Position numbers and translations under genes: made by a program. Below are positions 1-8,619 of a stretch of DNA of 64,000 nt, piece by piece (within the stretch, counting starts at the first letter, position 1; each line of letters opens with the position of its first letter). The stretch covers positions 62,001-126,000 of the forward strand of contig CAVUGU010000022.1 in assembly GCA_963741055.1 (NCBI GenBank), given 5' to 3'. The DNA comes from Bog-756 sp963741055 (GTDB lineage: Bacteria; Actinomycetota; Acidimicrobiia; Acidimicrobiales; RAAP-2). Under the pieces are notes generated by a model that saw only the letters and a list, made by a program, of their open reading frames with translations, was not told where the DNA came from and did not search any database.

Positions 1-29
1 CGCCGAGGGCTCGTCGCGGCAAAGGTGGC

Positions 30-1361
30 GTGGTGGCATTCGCACTGCGAGCCGACGAGTCGGGCCGGGTTTTCCGCGATCGGCGACAAGCTGGACAATT
101 GCTCGGTGAGCGTCTGTTGCCTCTCCGTGACGAGCGGCCCGTCGTCCTCGCTCTCCCGGGGCGGCGTCCCGGTCGCGGCAGAGGTTGCCAGCATCCTCGG
201 TGCACCTCTCGACGTGATCGTCGTGCGAAAGCTCGGTGTTCCGTTCCAGCCCGAACTCGGGTTCGGCGCGATCGGCGAGGGTGAGGTGACGGTCCTCGAC
301 CGTGATCTCGTTGAGCGAGCACGACTCGACGACCGGGACATTCAACGGGTGATCACTTCGGAAAGGAGGGAGCTGAGCGACAGGCCGCCCGTTACCGGGG
401 TGGGCATCCCCGGTTCGCGTACTCGGACGCACCGCGGTGATCGTGGATGACGGCGTGGCCACCGGGGGGACCGCCCGTGTCGCGGTCCAGGTTGCCCGGC
501 GATGGGCGCTCGGGGGGTCGTCGTCGCGGTGCCCGTGGCACCACCCAGACGGTCGCCCGCCTCCGATCGGAGGCGGACCAAGTGGTCTGCCTGTTCGTGC
601 CACCACAATTCGTCGCCGTAGGGGCGTGGTATGAGCATTTCGAGCAGCCTCGGATCGCGAGGTCGGGTCGCTGCTCCGTGAGACGAACGGTCGTTCGCCG
701 AAGAGCCGATCACCGGTGGACACACGGGTCGGTCCGCAAAGAGGTGACGGTACGTGCCGGCGAGGTCGACCTCGCCGGCGAGCTGGTGGTTCCCGAACCG
801 GCGAAGGGCGTCGTGCTTTTCGCCCACGGCAGCGGCAGCAGCCGACACAGCCCTCGCAACCAGGCGATGGCTCGGACTCTCCGAGCTCACGGCTTCGGGA
901 CGCTCCTCTTCGACCTGCTCACCGAGCCGGAGGCCGCAGACCGCCGGCGAGTGTTCGAGTCGACCTCCTCGGCGAGCGGCTGCTCGGCGCGACGGTGTGG
1001 TTGCGTACGCAGACGGGTTGGGACACCAGCCAGTCGGCTACTTCGGTGCGAGCACCGGCGCGGCGGCCGCGCTCTCGGCTGCCGCCACGCCCGGCAACGA
1101 GGTGGCCGCGGTGGTGTCGCGTGGCGGGCGTCCAGACCTCGCCGGGGGGCGCCTCGCCGCGGTGCGATGCCCGACGCTGCTCGTCGTGGGAGGCGCCGAC
1201 ACCGAAGTCCTTGCGCTCAACCGCCAGGCCGCGTCCGTTTGCGGTGCATCAACCAGCTCACGATCGTTCCGGGTGCGACCCACCTGTTCGAGGAGCCCGG
1301 CGCCATGGAGATGGTCGCCGGGCTGGCGATCGACTGGTTCGAGCGATACCTCCCGCCGTGA
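30..1361 (+). pseudogene. Phosphoribosyltransferase-dienelactone hydrolase fusion, multiply frameshifted
   Basis: Read across frames this is one protein of the Rv0571c type: a type I phosphoribosyltransferase domain (RGGVPVAAEVA near 165, VRKLGVPFQPELGFGAIGEG near 225-275, the PRPP loop VIVDDGVATGGTA near 440-475) followed by an alpha/beta hydrolase (VVLFAHGSGSSRHSPRNQ near 810-860, nucleophile region GYFGASTGAAAA near 1038-1070, GGADTEVLALN near 1190-1220, final His segment GATHLFEEPG near 1275). The pieces lie in all three frames and need shifts near 160, 400, 497, 545, 645, 725, 955, 1025 and 1235. The first is a short C run (LP|RGG). The start is uncertain; GTG at 30 or 33 opens the first piece. 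The family is known, but substrate and role are not. It is either a decayed gene or the most error-dense part of the assembly; the conserved motifs in every piece favour sequence error. Confidence 0.7.
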
Positions 1362-1414
1362 TCCGGGGCGCCCGTTCGGGCACCGAGCGGCTCCGATCCT
1401 CTCGGGTGGGGAGC

Positions 1415-1788
1415 ATGATCTTCGGGGCGCATCTCGTGTTGTTCAGCGAGGACGCCGATGCGGCCCGGTCGTTCCTGTCGGACGTGTCGGGCCTCGACTC
1501 GGTGGACGCCGGCGGCGGGTGGCTGATCTTCGCCCTGCCACCCGCGGAGATGGCAATTCATCCATCCGAAGGTGGAGGAGCCGCGCTCTACCTCATGTGC
1601 GACGACCTCACCGCAGAGATGCAATCCCTTGCCGACCGCGGAGTGCTCTTGACCGAGGCCGAGGAGGAGCGGTGGGGAGCGTGACGAAGATGAGACTTCC
1701 GAGTGGGGGCGAGCTCGGGCTCTATCAGCCACGGCATCCGACTTCGCTGCAGAGGACGACCGATCCGGAGGTTGCGGGCGGAGCGTGA
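1415..1788 (+). CDS. VOC/glyoxalase-family protein, frameshifted near the 3' end
   Basis: The product is a short vicinal-oxygen-chelate fold protein of about 120 aa: MIFGAHLVLFSEDADAARSF begins the first beta-alpha-beta module and GGWLIFALPPAEMAIHP, ALYLMCDDL and LPSGGELGLYQPRHP complete it. Enzyme substrate cannot be told. The ATG at 1415 follows a GGGGAG ribosome site. The first frame stops at 1684 (WGA-stop) while the typical C-terminal strand continues in the next frame as VTKMRLPSGGELGLYQPRHP. One extra G in the GGGG run at 1673-1678 restores a single frame ending at 1788. A sequencing deletion in that run is likely. Confidence 0.65.
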
Positions 1789-1815
1789 AACGCGCGATCG
1801 GCGAGGCTCGCCGGG

Positions 1816-2678
1816 TCAGTGCGATTCGCTGGCTGGCGTCGGGTACGTGGCGAGCGCAGCGGCCAGTGCTACTTCGCCGGCGGGGGAGGTGTCCTCGTGC
1901 ACTCCGAGGAGCGTCGTGACCGATCCCCAGCCGTCCGCGACGATCGCCGCGTCCGATCCAGGTTCGAGCTCGGCACGCTCGGCCACGCGGTCGGACCCCG
2001 AGGCCCCGCGGAGGGTCAGGGTGATCGACCCGGACGTCCTGTCGAGGGGCGCTCCGGCGACGGGTTCGGGCGTGTTCTCGGGGCGGACGGCTCGAATCAG
2101 ACCCATCTTGCCGAGGGTTCCGTGTCGGAGACCTTTGAATGGTCCAAAGGGACCGCCGGCACGTTGAGGTTGAGGACGGTCGGGGGTGCCATCCGGGTCA
2201 GCGCGGGGAGGAGGTCCGTCGCGATCCGGACCGGCGTCTCCCAGGGGATCGGTTCACTCGCCCAGGCGATGCTGACCGCGAGACCGCTGACCCCGAACTG
2301 AGCGGCGGTCAACACCGCGCCCACGGTGCCCGAGTGGAGCGCGGAGCGGCCCGTGTTGAGACCCTCGTTGACGCCCGACACAACCAGATCGGGCTCGGGA
2401 CCGAATCCGCCGATGGCCGCGAGGATCACCGCGAGGGCAGGAGACCCGTCGATGCCATAGGTCGGAATCCGCGCAAGCCCGGGGATCTCGACGTTCTGGT
2501 ACGCGATGGACTCGCGGTCGTAGACCGCACCGACCGCGGCGCCACAACCGCTCTGGTTGGTGAGCGGGGCGACCACGATCAGATCGTCTTCCGGACCGAG
2601 GGAGGCGGAAAGACCCCTTGCGAGGGCTGCGATGCCCGGAGCGAACACGCCGTCGTCGTTGGTGATCAGGATGCGCAT
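1816..2678 (-). CDS. surE: 5'/3'-nucleotidase SurE, frameshifted
   Basis: SurE removes phosphate from nucleoside monophosphates. The N-terminal 193 residues carry the family signature: MRILITNDDG with the metal-binding Asp pair, VVAPLTNQSGCG, YGIDGSPALAV, DLVVSGVNEGLNTG and HSGTVGAVLTAA. This frame ends at 2097, but the next frame continues (MGLIRAVRPENTPEPV to the stop at 1816), giving about 285 aa, close to the usual 250-280. The junction is near 2105. A metal site and nucleotide-binding core are intact, so a single indel in the assembly is the simplest reading. The adjacent aldose epimerase is divergent; no operon partner is evident. Confidence 0.8.
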
Positions 2679-2846
2679 CGGAGGTGTGGTGTCCGTGGGG
2701 GAGGAGACGGCACGCGTCGACGCGCATGCCCAATGAAGGAGCGATCGTGGGCGCTTCGGCCTCTTCGCCTACCATACCGGGCGGCACCGGCCATTCCGTG
2801 GTCCGTCAAAGAGGCGGATCCTCGACCCGAGCAGCCCACCACCTCG

Positions 2847-3800
2847 ATGACCTCACGACCCACTGCCGAGGACCAGCGTCCGGCGGAGACCACTGCTGCA
2901 ACGGGCGACCAGTGGGTGATCGGCCACGGAGAGGACCGGGCGGTGATCACCGAGATGGGAGCCACCCTCCGCTCGTTCACCGTTGGAGATCGTTCGCTGA
3001 TCGAGGGTTTTACGAGCGACGAGTGGAGCCAGGGAGGGCGGGGACAGGTCCTCGCCCCCTGGCCGAATCGCCTGGGGGACGGTTGCTACACCTTCGAAGG
3101 GATCACCGCCCAGGCCGCGCTCGACGAACCTGCCACCGGCAACGCGATCCACGGGCTCGTGCGGTGGGTGCCCTGGCGGATGGTCGCTCGGGCCCAGAAC
3201 CAGGTCACGATGGAGTACGAACTCCGGCCCTCGCCGGGTTACCCCTTTGCGCTCCGGCTCTCGGTCGAATACCGGGTCGGACGCGACGGCCTGGTCGTGA
3301 CCGCATCCGCCTTGAACATCGGCTCGGGCAACCTCCCGTTCGGGATCGGCTTCCACCCATACCTGACTCTGGGTGTCGATTGGGTGGACCAGTGGCGGCT
3401 GCAGGTCCCGGCGTCGGCCCGACTCATCTCCGACGAACGCGGGTTGCCGGTGCGGAAGGGTCCCGTCGGCGGGACCGAGTTCGACTTCTCACGAGGACGG
3501 CTGGTCGGGGTTACCCGACTCGATACTGCCTTCTGCGATCTCCGGCGCGACGCGGACGGACGGAGCCGGATCGAGCTCGACCTCGCGGAGGGAGGCGGTG
3601 GCATCACCCTCTGGGCCGACGATCGTTTCAAGTACGTGATGGTCTACTCGGGTGACACGCTCCCACCGGATGAGCGTCGCACCGCACTCGCCGTCGAGCC
3701 CATGTCCTGTCCGCCCGACGCGTTCCGCTCCGGCACCGATGTCGTCGTCCTGACACCCGGCGCGCGGTGGACCGGTTCGTGGGGGATCACTCCGCGCTGA
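2847..3800 (+). CDS. Aldose 1-epimerase family protein
   Basis: A GalM-like mutarotase (beta-supersandwich), 317 aa, expected to interconvert alpha and beta anomers of an aldose. Visible family marks are ITEMGATLRSFTVGDRSLIEGF (strand core), GQVLAPWPNRLGDGCYTF (the conserved N-R pair), GNAIHGLVRWVPW with the catalytic-site His, FGIGFHPYLTL with the second His, and AVEPMSCPPDAF with the catalytic Glu. The ATG at 2847 starts the protein; the open frame extends further upstream but without coding character. It ends 20 bp from the convergent ABC ATPase gene. No sugar transporter or kinase lies nearby, so the substrate is not inferred. Confidence 0.88.
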   Translation: MTSRPTAEDQRPAETTAATGDQWVIGHGEDRAVITEMGATLRSFTVGDRSLIEGFTSDEWSQGGRGQVLAPWPNRLGDGCYTFEGITAQAALDEPATGNAIHGLVRWVPWRMVARAQNQVTMEYELRPSPGYPFALRLSVEYRVGRDGLVVTASALNIGSGNLPFGIGFHPYLTLGVDWVDQWRLQVPASARLISDERGLPVRKGPVGGTEFDFSRGRLVGVTRLDTAFCDLRRDADGRSRIELDLAEGGGGITLWADDRFKYVMVYSGDTLPPDERRTALAVEPMSCPPDAFRSGTDVVVLTPGARWTGSWGITPR

Positions 3801-3819
3801 ACGCTGCAGGCGCGCCACT

Positions 3820-4572
3820 CTACGGAAGTGCCGCCTGATCCGGAGCCGTCACGACCTCCGTGGGCGAGGTGGCCTTGCTATGACCAGAGCGCTCCTCGGC
3901 GACGACCCGGCCGTCTCGCATGGTGATGATCCGATGGGCGTGCGCGGCAACCTCGAGATCGTGGGTCACCGTCAAGATGGTCATCCCGGCGGAGCCCAAA
4001 CGGTCCAACAATCCCAGAAAGTGCTCGGTCGACTCCGAATCGAGGCTCCCGGTGGGCTCGTCCGCCAGCAGGACCTTCGGTTCGTTGGCCAGTGCGCGGG
4101 CGATGGCCACCCGCTGTCGCTCGCCACCCGAGAGTTCGGTCGGAAGTCGGTGCTCGCAACCCCCGAGGCCGACTTCGGAGAGAAGCTCCGCCGCACGGGC
4201 TCGGCGCTCGTGCGCGGAGCGGTGTGTGCCGAACATCGGGAGCTCGACGTTGAGCTGCGCGGAGAGCTGGGGAAGGAGATCGTGGAACTGGAACACAAGT
4301 CCGACTTCTTTTCGGCGATACGAGCCCAAGTCACGAAATTGGCTCAGGTCACGGCCACCGACGACGACCGAACCCGAGGTCGGCGAGTCGATCGCCGCGA
4401 GCAGGTGCAAGAGAGTCGACTTACCGCAGCCGGACGGACCTGTGATGGCGACCGACTCCCCATCCCCGACGGTGAGATCGACGCCGCGAAGCGCCTCGAC
4501 GTTGCCGGGATAGACCTTTGTCACCCCCCGGATTTCGATAGCAGCCCCGGCGGAACCGCTCCCGTTACTCAT
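3820..4572 (-). CDS. ABC transporter ATP-binding protein (MacB/LolD type)
   Basis: A 250-aa nucleotide-binding subunit. It shows Walker A GPSGCGKST, Q-loop VFQFHDLLPQL, signature LSGGERQRVAIARAL, Walker B VLLADEPTGSLDSE and the H-loop THDLEVAAHAHR. The YPGNVEALRGVDLTVGDGES opening and the SLDS D-loop are typical of the FtsE/LolD/MacB group, which works with FtsX-like permeases in efflux, lipoprotein release or envelope mechanics rather than solute uptake. Its ATG (4570-4572) overlaps the stop of the permease gene (4565), so the pair is translated as a coupled operon. The exported substrate is unknown. Confidence 0.9.
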   Translation of the reverse strand: MSNGSGSAGAAIEIRGVTKVYPGNVEALRGVDLTVGDGESVAITGPSGCGKSTLLHLLAAIDSPTSGSVVVGGRDLSQFRDLGSYRRKEVGLVFQFHDLLPQLSAQLNVELPMFGTHRSAHERRARAAELLSEVGLGGCEHRLPTELSGGERQRVAIARALANEPKVLLADEPTGSLDSESTEHFLGLLDRLGSAGMTILTVTHDLEVAAHAHRIITMRDGRVVAEERSGHSKATSPTEVVTAPDQAALP

Positions 4573-5682
4573 GGCTCAGTGCCTTGAGCGGTGAGAGGAG
4601 CGCTGCCCGAGCGGTCGGGTAGACCGCGCCGAGAAGTGTCATTGCTAGGGCGGTGAGCAGTGCCCGCCAAAACGCATCTTGGGAGAAGGCTGGGTGGAGC
4701 ACGCCCTTCAGTGCCGGAAGCTGGGCAAGTCCATTGGCAATCAGGAACGAGAGCGCAACGCCGATCACTGCTCCGGCGAGCGCCAAGAGCAGGCTCTCGC
4801 CGATGAGCAGGCCCACGGTGCGGCGACACGTCCAACCGACAGCCCGCAGCAGTCCGAACTCTCGGGTTCGCTCGAAGAGCGTGAGGAGCATCGTGTTGCC
4901 GACGATGACCGCCCCGATGAGGATCGCGAGGACGGTGCTGCCGTTGACAGCCGCCTGGAGATAGACGAGCCCCTGGTCGGCTCTACCGAACTGGGTGGCG
5001 GTGCGAATGGTGGTCAGCTCGGGCAGCGAGTAGTCGATGTGTTTGGCGACGGTGGCCGGGGAGGTTCCGGGCACCACCTTCACGAATGCGAGGGTGACCA
5101 ACCCGGCCACCCGGTTGTACCCCTGGAGGGTCGGGAGCGGGAACATTGCGCCCGCGTCGCCGAAGGAATTACCTGTCGAGAAGATGCCGGTCACGGTGTT
5201 CCACCGCTCCATCGGTAGAAGCGGTCGCCGACATGGAGACCGAAGTTGCTGGCTGCCCGCCAGCCGAGCATCACCTCGTTGCTCGCCGTCGGGGCGTAAG
5301 GCTGCCCGGCCAGCACCTTGACCCCGAAGCCGGCGAGATCGCCCGGGTTGATGCCGATCTCGATGAAGACCGGATTGTCCGCATTGAGCTTCTCGGTCTC
5401 GACCAGCACTCCGATCGCGCTCGACACACCGGGCGTCGACTTGACCCGGGCCATCTCGCTCTCGTCCATGGTGCTGGAGAGAAGACTCGACGCGCCCTTC
5501 TGCGCGACGGTGAAGTCGGCTTTGCCGACTGAGATGATCGCGGTCGCCGATTGCTCGAGCCCGTTGCTGGTGACGTCGATGGTCACCACGGCCATCACTG
5601 CGATGGCGACGGAAAACGCGAGCCCGAGTGATCGGGCCTTTCTCGACCAGATGTTGCGAAGGATGAGACCGATGAATTCCAT
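4565..5682 (-). CDS. FtsX/MacB-like ABC transporter permease, frameshifted
   Basis: Two frames together make a permease of about 370 aa. The first part (from ATG 5682, after a GAGGTGAG site) has one N-terminal membrane segment, ARSLGLAFSVAIAVMAVVTI, then a long MacB-like periplasmic domain. The second part (5212-4565) has the three FtsX membrane segments: VLAILIGAVIVGNTMLLTLFE, LLLALAGAVIGVALSFLIAN and ALLTALAMTLLGAVYPTARA. The junction lies near 5200, where DRFYRWSGGT runs into TVTGIFSTGN with the loss of one base. The C-terminal YPTARAALLSPLKAL motif is the usual FtsX ending. It forms an operon with the overlapping ATPase; a single-permease MacB-like exporter is likely. Confidence 0.8.
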
Positions 5683-5936
5683 TTCGAGCTCACCTCGTCC
5701 TCGACCGGGGATACTGCACGCTGTCAGCCTGCTCGCGGGCGTAGTGGACTGCAAGAGTCGGAACGTCCCGCTGCATTACAGCCTACGTGCCGATTTGGCT
5801 CCGCCCGTTCTGGGCCTCGGTCTTGTCCGAATCAGAAGTGGCGATGACGAAGTGCGGTTCTGTGGCGTTACGATTTCCTGTAGAGATGCCGGGGTCGTCC
5901 CCGGTTGCGCTGGCGGGGGAGCGGAAAGCGGAACGA

Positions 5937-6797
5937 ATGGCACAGAGACGACTTGTCTTCACGCTCGTCGGGATCACGGTCGCGGCGGCAGCGTGTGGTG
6001 GCGTGCCCTCTTCGCAGAGCGGGTCAGGTTCGTCTTCTGTTCACGGCAGATCCGGGTCGACCGCGAGCGGGAAATCGAGCGCATCGACGGCCCCCGGGCA
6101 TCCGACCGGCTCGGGTTCGACTCCTCACGGAAAGCCGACGGTTCGAGGCTCCACTGCTTCGGACCATCCGACCGGCTCGGGTTCGACTGGTCACGATCCG
6201 GGGAACCCATCGTCGCCTCTTGCTGCACTCCCGACGACAGGTGCCGGTGGTGGGTCGGCGACGAGCACCACCGCGCCGGCCGGCGCCGGTGGAACTCCGA
6301 GTGGGGGTCCGGGCCCGGATCCGAGCGCGGGCTACATGGATGCCGGACCTGGAGTGATCCGATACTCGATCGGACAGACCGGCCGGCTCTGGGACCCGGA
6401 CGAATCGGTTCCGTATGCGACGATCAAGGTGTCGGCACCCACCTTCTCCACGTCCGACTCGGACGGGGACACACCGCAGTACGGGTATTTCGCCACATTC
6501 ACGGTGACCACCACCGACATCGCGCCGGTCGCGAGCAAGGACGAATTCGTTCCGGACTCGGACGACTTCTACGTCCAGGAGCCTGACCGCCAGATCTACG
6601 GGAACGGCGATCAGACCGGCGTACTCGGTGGAAACGGCTTCTGGGCGGAACTCGACAACGATCTCGGGAACGCCCCCGACATCTTTCCGGGCCAGTCCGC
6701 GACCGGCACAGTGACGATCGACGTGCCCAGCTTGCACGGACTGATCGTGTACAACGGCAGCGACGACGGCCAGGTCGACGGGACTTGGTCGTACTGA
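5937..6797 (+). CDS. Secreted lipoprotein with Ser/Gly/Thr-rich linker and DUF4352-like domain
   Basis: A 286-aa lipoprotein. The signal peptide FTLVGITVAAAAC ends in a lipobox (VAAAAC-G), so the Cys would be lipidated and the protein held on the outer face of the membrane. Residues about 23-135 are a low-complexity Ser/Gly/Thr/Pro linker with repeated HPTGSGST and GSTASDHPTGSGST units. The C-terminal half (IRYSIGQTGRLWDPD to the end) is a beta-rich domain resembling DUF4352/immunoprotective extracellular domains: IKVSAPTFST, YFATFTVTTTD, ATGTVTIDVPSLHG. The ATG at 5937 was chosen because it immediately precedes the signal peptide. Function unknown. Confidence 0.75.
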   Translation: MAQRRLVFTLVGITVAAAACGGVPSSQSGSGSSSVHGRSGSTASGKSSASTAPGHPTGSGSTPHGKPTVRGSTASDHPTGSGSTGHDPGNPSSPLAALPTTGAGGGSATSTTAPAGAGGTPSGGPGPDPSAGYMDAGPGVIRYSIGQTGRLWDPDESVPYATIKVSAPTFSTSDSDGDTPQYGYFATFTVTTTDIAPVASKDEFVPDSDDFYVQEPDRQIYGNGDQTGVLGGNGFWAELDNDLGNAPDIFPGQSATGTVTIDVPSLHGLIVYNGSDDGQVDGTWSY

Positions 6798-6866
6798 GCC
6801 CTCAGAACACCGGTCCGCCGAAAGGGTCCGGCTCGCATGTTGCGCCGTCGGGCGAGACTGTCAAGC

Positions 6867-6946
6867 ATCAACCGTTACTGCGTCGCCGATCAGGCGTTAT
6901 AGAGTCACTCATCAGGCGTTACTCCACGGACACCGATCAACCGTGG
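6867..6946. repeat. Four ATCA-NN-CGT direct repeats, three at exact 22-bp spacing
   Basis: The 11-mer ATCAACCGTTA begins at 6867, ATCAGGCGTTA at 6889 and again at 6911; a weaker copy, ATCAACCGTGG, begins at 6936. Spacing is 22, 22 and 25 bp, about two helical turns, so a protein could bind all copies on one face of the DNA. The array lies between the lipoprotein stop (6797) and the 3' end of the tRNA-Lys gene, a place where no promoter for either gene would be expected. Confidence 0.6.
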
Positions 6947-6962
6947 TCCGGTACAGGCCACA

Positions 6963-7037
6963 TGGTGCGCCCCCTGGGATTCGAACCCAGAACCTGCGGA
7001 TTAAGAGTCCGTTGCTCTGCCGTTGAGCTAGAGGCGC
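6963..7037 (-). tRNA. tRNA-Lys (anticodon CTT)
   Basis: Reading the minus strand gives acceptor GCGCCTC pairing with GGGGCGC, a D-arm AGCTCAACGGCAGAGC, loop CTCTTAA with anticodon CTT, T-arm TTCTGGGTTCGAATCCCAG, discriminator A and an encoded CCA (TGG at 6963-6965). The outermost anticodon-stem pair would be an A-C mismatch; the other pairs hold. First of three tRNA genes within 340 bp. Confidence 0.95.
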
Positions 7038-7089
7038 TGCTGCCGAGCGGCCATGCTCCGGCATCGCTGGAATCGTCGCCGGGCTAGAG

Positions 7090-7162
7090 GGTGGCCGACG
7101 GGGCTCGAACCCGCGACCTCCGGGGCCACATCCCGGCGCTCTTCCGACTGAGCTACGGCCAC
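7090..7162 (-). tRNA. tRNA-His (anticodon GTG)
   Basis: Minus strand: GTGGCCG acceptor with the extra 5' G typical of tRNA-His, D-arm AGCTCAGTCGGAAGAGC, anticodon stem CCGGG/CCCGG closing loop ATGTGGC (anticodon GTG), T-arm CGCGGGTTCGAGCCCCG and discriminator C. CCA is not encoded. Same orientation as tRNA-Lys, 52 bp away. Confidence 0.95.
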
Positions 7163-7226
7163 CAAGGAGCCTCTAGTGTGGCACACGCCGGCAGAGGCTC
7201 GGGGTGCGTAGGGTCTCGTTGCGCCA

Positions 7227-7300
7227 GCCCCTGTAGCTCAACTGGATAGAGCAGGTGGTTTCTACCCATCAGGTTGCGGGTTCGACTCCTGCCGGGGGCG
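7227..7300 (+). tRNA. tRNA-Arg (anticodon TCT)
   Basis: Plus strand: acceptor GCCCCTG with CGGGGGC, D-arm GCTCAACTGGATAGAGC, stem GGTGG/CCATC closing loop TTTCTAC (anticodon TCT, reading AGA), T-arm GCGGGTTCGACTCCTGC, discriminator G, no encoded CCA. It is divergent from the tRNA-His gene 64 bp away. AGA is a rare codon in this GC-rich DNA. Confidence 0.93.
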
Positions 7301-7396
7301 CTTGGTCGAAGTCGCCTATGGCCGCGACCCCGCGGCGGCGACGAAGCCTCACTTGGCCACGCGTCGCTTGGCGTCGGCTACTTCGCCGGCTCGGGA

Positions 7397-7762
7397 TCAG
7401 CTTCGTCGACGACTCAGCTCGTTGGCGTATTTGCTCGCCAGCTGTCGCGAGAAGCCGAACATTCTTCCCAACTCGCCGATCGAGTAGTCCTCGCTCCTTC
7501 CGAGAGCGAACAGCTTGACGCGCATCTCGCGACGCTGCTGTTCGATCTGGTCGATGGCGTCGTTGACGTTCTGTCGCGACACGGCCAGTTGAGGTGAGAG
7601 CAGGGCCGATTCGACGTCCCCGTTCCGACCCGCCTTTCTGAGTGCTCTCTGAAACGACTGTTCCACCTCGCGGAATGCGCGGCGTGCATCGGCAAGTGCG
7701 TCCACCAGTTCCTGCACGCTCCGCAGGGCGTCGGACTCGACCCTCTTCACGGAGCCCATCAT
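7397..7762 (-). CDS. Small helix-turn-helix protein of unknown role
   Basis: An ORF of about 120 aa. The N-terminal two thirds is predicted helical (VESDALRSVQELVDALADAR, then a basic-acidic coiled region ending NDAIDQIEQQRREMRVKLF). The C-terminus is a clear helix-turn-helix, YSIGELGRMFGFSRQLASKY, of the sigma-factor or MarR recognition type. The open frame runs to 7969, but the coding character begins at the tandem ATG codons at 7762/7759. There is no strong ribosome site. I do not recognise a named family; a dimeric DNA-binding protein is inferred from the coil plus HTH. Confidence 0.6.
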   Translation of the reverse strand: MMGSVKRVESDALRSVQELVDALADARRAFREVEQSFQRALRKAGRNGDVESALLSPQLAVSRQNVNDAIDQIEQQRREMRVKLFALGRSEDYSIGELGRMFGFSRQLASKYANELSRRRS

Positions 7763-7809
7763 GCCAGGTCGAGGTGAGTGTCCCTCGGACCGGGGGCACC
7801 GAACAGACT

Positions 7810-8588
7810 GTGGTCGTGCCCTCGTCGTTCTCGCCCGCAACCGTCGCCGATCGTCTGGCCGCAGCCGGTTGCGTCGCCGCGGAGGAGGAGGCGCGCGATC
7901 TTCTCGCCCTGGCCGGGGACGACGAGACCGCCGAGTCGTGGATCTCGCGGCGTGAGCAGGGAGAGCCACTGGCCTGGATCACCGGGCTCGAGGAGTTCGC
8001 CGGCCACCAGCTCCGAGTCGATCCGGGCGTCTACGTCCCGAGGCGCCAGAGCGAGGAGCTGGCCCACCGCGCCGCTGAGCTGTTGGTCACCGAGGGCGGC
8101 TCGGCCGCGGACCTCTGCACGGGTTCGGGCCCGATCGCGGCGTACCTGCTCGCAGCCGTGCCCGCTGCGCACGTCGTGGGCGTGGAGATCGATCGCTCGG
8201 CCGCGGAGTGCGCTCGTCGGAACGGCGTCCCCGTCGTGGTCGGCGACCTCGCCGAACCGCTCGCGTCGTCCGCATTCGGCGTCGTGACGGCGGTCGCACC
8301 CTATGTACCGGCAGACGAGCTTCCGGACTCTCCCCCGCGATGTGCAGCGCTACGAGCCGAGACGTTCGCTCGACGGTGGTCGAGACGGGCTCGCACGTCG
8401 TCCGCCGCGTGGTGACCGGGTCCGCTCGGGTCTTGCGGCCAGGCGGTTGGTTGCTGGTCGAGCTCGGCGGCGAACAGGACGAGCTGCTCGCCCCGACGCT
8501 CGCCGGCGCCGGATTCGAAGCCGTCCGGACGTGGCGCGACGAGGACGGCGATCTTCGGGGTCTCGTTGCTCGTCTTCGAGATGGCTGA
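7810..8588 (+). CDS. PrmC-related glutamine-N5 methyltransferase (TIGR03704-like), two frameshifts
   Basis: A HemK/PrmC-like protein read through three frames. The N-terminal helical domain (EEARDLLALAG) and the motif PLAWITGLEEFAGHQLRVDP are followed by the SAM site AADLCTGSGPIAAYLLA and VVGVEIDRSAAECARRN. The frame then shifts near 8330 (LPRDVQRYEPRRSLDGGRDGL) and near 8380 (VLRPGGWLLVELGGEQ). The catalytic NPPY motif of true PrmC appears as VAPY here (TAVAPYVPADEL), so the Asn that positions the target glutamine is not seen. TIGR03704 proteins are PrmC paralogues of unknown substrate, so this is probably not the release-factor methylase. GTG at 7810 or 7816 is the likely start. Confidence 0.7.
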
Positions 8589-8619
8589 CTCGACTGCTTG
8601 CAGCGGAGTCCTGCCGACC

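Noticed and set aside
6798..7300. Integration site at the tRNA cluster
   Set aside because: No integrase, excisionase or direct repeat of a tRNA 3' end was found near the three tRNA genes or tRNA-Pro.
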